Shown: positions 61,279 through 64,000 of the stretch, piece after piece
How the letters are laid out: each line of letters starts with the position of its first letter
How positions within the stretch are numbered: the stretch's first letter is position 1
Source of the DNA: Thermithiobacillus plumbiphilus
GTDB lineage: Bacteria > Pseudomonadota > Gammaproteobacteria > Acidithiobacillales > Thermithiobacillaceae
Direction: 5' to 3'
Assembly: GCF_038070005.1 (NCBI RefSeq)
Contig: NZ_JBBPCO010000009.1
Span: 1 to 64,000 of the forward strand
DNA: 64,000 nt
Position numbers and translations under genes: made by a program
Notes under the pieces: model-generated
Databases searched by the model: none
Told to the model about the DNA's origin: nothing
Seen by the model: the letters and a program-made list of their open reading frames with translations, nothing else

Positions 61279-63708
61279 ATGGCACAGAACGAAAGCCGCA
61301 AGAAAACCGCAGAGAGCACCACCCTGACCGTACCTGTCCTGCCATTGCGGGACGTGGTGGTGTTCCCCCATATGGTGATCCCGCTCTTTGTGGGACGGCC
61401 CAAATCCATTACGGCCCTGGAAGACGCCATGGCCGGCGACAAGAACATCCTTCTGGTTGCCCAGAAAAATGCTGCTGACGACGAGCCGGAACCCGTCGCG
61501 ATTCATGGCGTGGGCACGCTCGCGACCATCCTTCAGCTCCTGAAGCTGCCGGATGGCACGGTCAAGGTGCTGGTGGAGGGCAACGAGCGCGCCGAGGTGC
61601 TTGAATTCCTGCCCAGCGAGACCCGTCTCAGCGCCGAAGTCCGGACCTGGACCGAAACGGAGGTGGATGATCGCGAGATCGAGGCGCTGATGCGTTCGGT
61701 GCTGAACCAGTTCGAGCAGTACGTCAAGCTCAACAAGAAGATTCCACCGGAAATCCTGGCGTCGCTGGCCAGCATCGATGACCCGGCGCGTCTGGCCGAC
61801 ACGGTGGCGGCGCATCTCTCGCTCAAGATCGAGGAAAAGCAGGAAGTCCTCGAAATGCACGACGTGCGTGGCCGGCTGGAACACCTGCTTGGCCTGATGG
61901 AGTCGGAAATCGACCTGCTGCAGGTGGAAAAGCGCATCCGCGGCCGCGTCAAGCGGCAGATGGAAAAGAGTCAGCGCGAGTACTATCTCAACGAGCAGAT
62001 GAAGGCCATCCAGAAGGAGCTCGGGGATATGGAAGGCGAGGGCGCGAGCGAGGCCGATGAACTGGCCAAGAAGATCGAAGCCGCCGGCATGTCCAAGGAT
62101 GCGCGTGGCAAGGCCGAAGCCGAGCTCAAGAAACTGCGCATGATGAGCCCGATGTCCGCGGAGGCCACCGTGGTACGCAACTACATCGACTGGCTCGTGA
62201 GCGTGCCATGGAAAAAGCGCAGCAAGGTCCGCCGCGATATCGAGGCTGCCCGCCAGATCCTGGACGAGGACCACTATGGTCTTGAAGAGGTCAAGGAGCG
62301 CATCATCGAGTATCTGGCCGTGCAGAACCGCACGGGTGGTTCACGCGGCCCGATTCTCTGCCTCGTCGGCCCGCCTGGCGTCGGCAAGACCAGCCTGGGG
62401 CAGTCCATCGCCAAGGCCACCAACCGCAAGTTCGTACGCATGGCCCTAGGTGGCGTGCGCGACGAGGCCGAGATCCGCGGACACCGGCGCACCTACATTG
62501 GTGCCCTGCCGGGCAAGATCGTGCAGAGCCTTGCCAAGGTCGGCACCCGCAATCCCTTGATGCTGCTCGATGAAGTTGACAAGATGTCGATGGATTTCCG
62601 GGGCGACCCTGCTTCCGCCCTGCTGGAAGTGCTGGACCCCGAGCAGAACCACACCTTCAGTGACCATTATCTGGAAGTGGATTACGATCTGTCCGACGTG
62701 ATGTTCGTGACCACCGCCAACACCCTGCACATGCCCGGGCCCCTGCTGGACCGCATGGAAATCATTCGCCTGGCGGGCTACACCGAGGACGAGAAGACCC
62801 ACATCGCTCTCAAGTACCTTCTGCCCAAGCAGATGAAGAATCATGGCCTGAAGGAAGGCGAGATTGCGGTCGGCGAAGATGTGATCCGCGACATCATCCG
62901 TCACTATACCCGCGAGGCTGGCGTGCGTGATCTCGAGCGTCAGATCGCGCGCATTTCCCGCAAGGTAGTCAAGGAGTTGCTGACGCGCAAGGATGCGGAC
63001 CTGATCACGGTGACACCGCAGAATCTGGAAGACTATCTGGGCGTGCGCCGCTTCAGCTATGGCAAGGCGGAAGCCGAGAACCGGGTAGGGCAGGTTACAG
63101 GCCTTGCCTGGACCGAAGTGGGGGGCGAACTGCTCGTCATCGAGGCCGTTGCCCTGCCTGGCAAGGGCAAGCAGACCTATACCGGCAAGCTCGGTGACGT
63201 CATGCAGGAGTCCATCCAGGCAGCCATGAGCGTGGTGCGTTCGCGCGCCAGGCGGCTTGGCATCGACCCCGAGTTCTACCAGAAGGTGGACGTGCACATC
63301 CACGTGCCCGAGGGCGCCACGCCCAAGGATGGCCCAAGTGCCGGCATTGGCATGTGTACGGCGCTGGTGTCGTCCCTGACGGGTATCCCGGTCAAGGCCA
63401 GTGTGGCCATGACGGGTGAAATCACCCTGCGCGGCGAGGTATTGCCGATTGGGGGCCTGAAAGAGAAGTTGCTGGCCGCTCATCGCGGCGGCATCGAGAC
63501 CGTACTGATCCCGAAAGAGAACGAAAAGGATCTCCGGGACATTCCGGCGAAGGTGCTTGAACAGCTCACCATCAAGCCGGTGAGGTGGATCGAGGAAGTG
63601 CTGGAAACCGCGCTCGAAAGCAAACCGACGCCCTTGCCGGAGCCTTCCATGAAGGAAAAGTCCGCAACGGCAAGCCAGAGTGTCGGTGAGGCGGCAACCG
63701 CGCATTAA
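61279..63708 (+). CDS. lon: ATP-dependent protease Lon
   Basis: An 809-residue LonA protease: N-terminal substrate domain ([20 protein letters not shown]), coiled-coil middle, AAA+ domain with Walker [21 protein letters not shown] (~363) and LLDEVDKM, and C-terminal protease domain with catalytic Ser in [17 protein letters not shown] (~686) and Lys in [14 protein letters not shown] (~729). Degrades misfolded and regulatory proteins. The last ~30 residues ([20 protein letters not shown]) form a variable tail. GAGGTG precedes the ATG. Confidence 0.97.
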   Translation: MAQNESRKKTAESTTLTVPVLPLRDVVVFPHMVIPLFVGRPKSITALEDAMAGDKNILLVAQKNAADDEPEPVAIHGVGTLATILQLLKLPDGTVKVLVEGNERAEVLEFLPSETRLSAEVRTWTETEVDDREIEALMRSVLNQFEQYVKLNKKIPPEILASLASIDDPARLADTVAAHLSLKIEEKQEVLEMHDVRGRLEHLLGLMESEIDLLQVEKRIRGRVKRQMEKSQREYYLNEQMKAIQKELGDMEGEGASEADELAKKIEAAGMSKDARGKAEAELKKLRMMSPMSAEATVVRNYIDWLVSVPWKKRSKVRRDIEAARQILDEDHYGLEEVKERIIEYLAVQNRTGGSRGPILCLVGPPGVGKTSLGQSIAKATNRKFVRMALGGVRDEAEIRGHRRTYIGALPGKIVQSLAKVGTRNPLMLLDEVDKMSMDFRGDPASALLEVLDPEQNHTFSDHYLEVDYDLSDVMFVTTANTLHMPGPLLDRMEIIRLAGYTEDEKTHIALKYLLPKQMKNHGLKEGEIAVGEDVIRDIIRHYTREAGVRDLERQIARISRKVVKELLTRKDADLITVTPQNLEDYLGVRRFSYGKAEAENRVGQVTGLAWTEVGGELLVIEAVALPGKGKQTYTGKLGDVMQESIQAAMSVVRSRARRLGIDPEFYQKVDVHIHVPEGATPKDGPSAGIGMCTALVSSLTGIPVKASVAMTGEITLRGEVLPIGGLKEKLLAAHRGGIETVLIPKENEKDLRDIPAKVLEQLTIKPVRWIEEVLETALESKPTPLPEPSMKEKSATASQSVGEAATAH

Positions 63709-63713
63709 AAATT

Positions 63714-63741
63714 GGTGTCAGGGACCCAAATTCCTTGACAC
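63714..63741 (+). repeat. Inverted repeat GGTGTCA–N–TGACACC between lon and hup
   Basis: GGTGTCA (63715–63721) and TGACACC (63736–63742) enclose ~14 bases including GGGACCCAAATT and are followed by TTCTTT. It may terminate lon transcripts. Its right arm covers the -35 TTGACA of the hup promoter. Confidence 0.6.
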
Positions 63742-63764
63742 CTTCTTTAACGCCTTGCTATATA
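63735..63764 (+). promoter_or_regulatory. hupB: Sigma-70-type promoter of hup
   Basis: -35 TTGACA (63735–63740, perfect) and -10 TATATA (63759–63764, 18-bp spacer). Starts about 30 bp before the hup GTG, with AAAGGGGGAC as ribosome site. Confidence 0.65.
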
Positions 63765-63798
63765 AACTGCACGCGTGAACAACTAAAGGGGGACTAGC

Positions 63799-64000
63799 GT
63801 GAACAAATCCGAATTGGTAGAAAAAGTGGCTCAATCGGCAGGGATTTCCAGAAGTGCTGCCACGCAGGCGCTGGATGCCACTGTCAAGGCAATCACGGAT
63901 GCCCTTGCCGCAGGCGACCAGGTGACCCTGGTGGGTTTTGGTACCTTCTCGGTAGCGGAGCGTGAGGGCCGCAAGGGCCGCAATCCGCGCACCGGTGAGG
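63799..64000 (+). CDS. hupB: DNA-binding protein HU, N-terminal part
   Basis: Sixty-seven codons to the window edge. GTG start with AAAGGGGGA upstream. [20 protein letters not shown] begins the helical dimer part; [20 protein letters not shown] followed by NPRTGE is the HU/IHF signature at the base of the DNA-binding arm. HU after lon is the usual proteobacterial order. The DNA-binding arm lies outside the window. Confidence 0.95.
   Translation, partial: MNKSELVEKVAQSAGISRSAATQALDATVKAITDALAAGDQVTLVGFGTFSVAEREGRKGRNPRTGE

Overview
The window is one bacterial chromosome segment with dense coding and high GC. It carries FimT/PilV/PilW/PilX/PilY1 minor pilins, TamA/TamB, an apbC–dcd pair, a divergent coaBC–dut/radC arrangement, and tig–clpP–clpX–lon–hup. 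This set points to a Gammaproteobacterium or a neighbouring lineage (Acidithiobacillia or Betaproteobacteria). No rRNA or other marker allows a genus call, and no IS element, prophage, CRISPR array or integrase was seen.

Layout. 1–2953 (minus): minor pilin operon fimT-pilV-pilW-pilX-pilY1, running off the left edge. 3152–8514: tamA-tamB. 8524–10274: thiO, a Fur/Irr-type regulator and tRNA-Thr. 10275–12551: a relic HigA antitoxin, an RsmC/RlmG-type rRNA methyltransferase, rsuA and a gutted Nudix gene. 12576–16904 (minus): an N-acyltransferase-like protein, two related tiny proteins, a Ycf45/R3H ATPase and a periplasmic TPR protein. 17248–24465: a multi-PAS histidine kinase, glgC, a phospholipase D–VTT fusion and an EEP-family phosphodiesterase.

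24544–38027 is the most distinctive part: a one-direction iron acquisition island. It starts with a Fur-box-like site and hemP, then a FecA-type TonB-dependent receptor. Next come six tightly coupled genes whose order matches vibrioferrin-type carboxylate siderophore synthesis: ATP-grasp ligase, NIS synthetase, MFS exporter, second NIS synthetase and PLP decarboxylase, plus an HpcH/HpaI-family enzyme that by analogy with SbnG may supply citrate. Dedicated exbB-exbD-tonB and a PepSY membrane protein follow. No periplasmic binding protein or ABC importer for the siderophore is present, so iron may be released by reduction at the inner membrane (inference).

38075–43650: tRNA-Arg, a Ca/Na exchanger-like protein and tRNA-Ala, then a probable zinc locus (small CPSCH membrane protein, His-containing outer-membrane protein, znuA-like binding protein, ATPase, permease). 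43700–46008: cstA–ybdD carbon-starvation/pyruvate transport pair. 46358–50311: a signalling cluster without a kinase (CheY-like regulator, REC-PAS-GGDEF-EAL, REC-GGDEF, Hpt). 50329–57491: msrB, apbC/mrp, dcd, a YqhA-like protein, dut, coaBC, radC, dgkA, a DUF948-like protein and a YtxH protein. 57660–64000: tRNA-Leu, then tig-clpP-clpX-lon and the start of hup, the proteostasis block.

Start codons were often moved inward from the longest reading frame where a Shine-Dalgarno sequence or family N-terminus favoured it. Function calls rest on motifs recognised by eye; no database search was possible.
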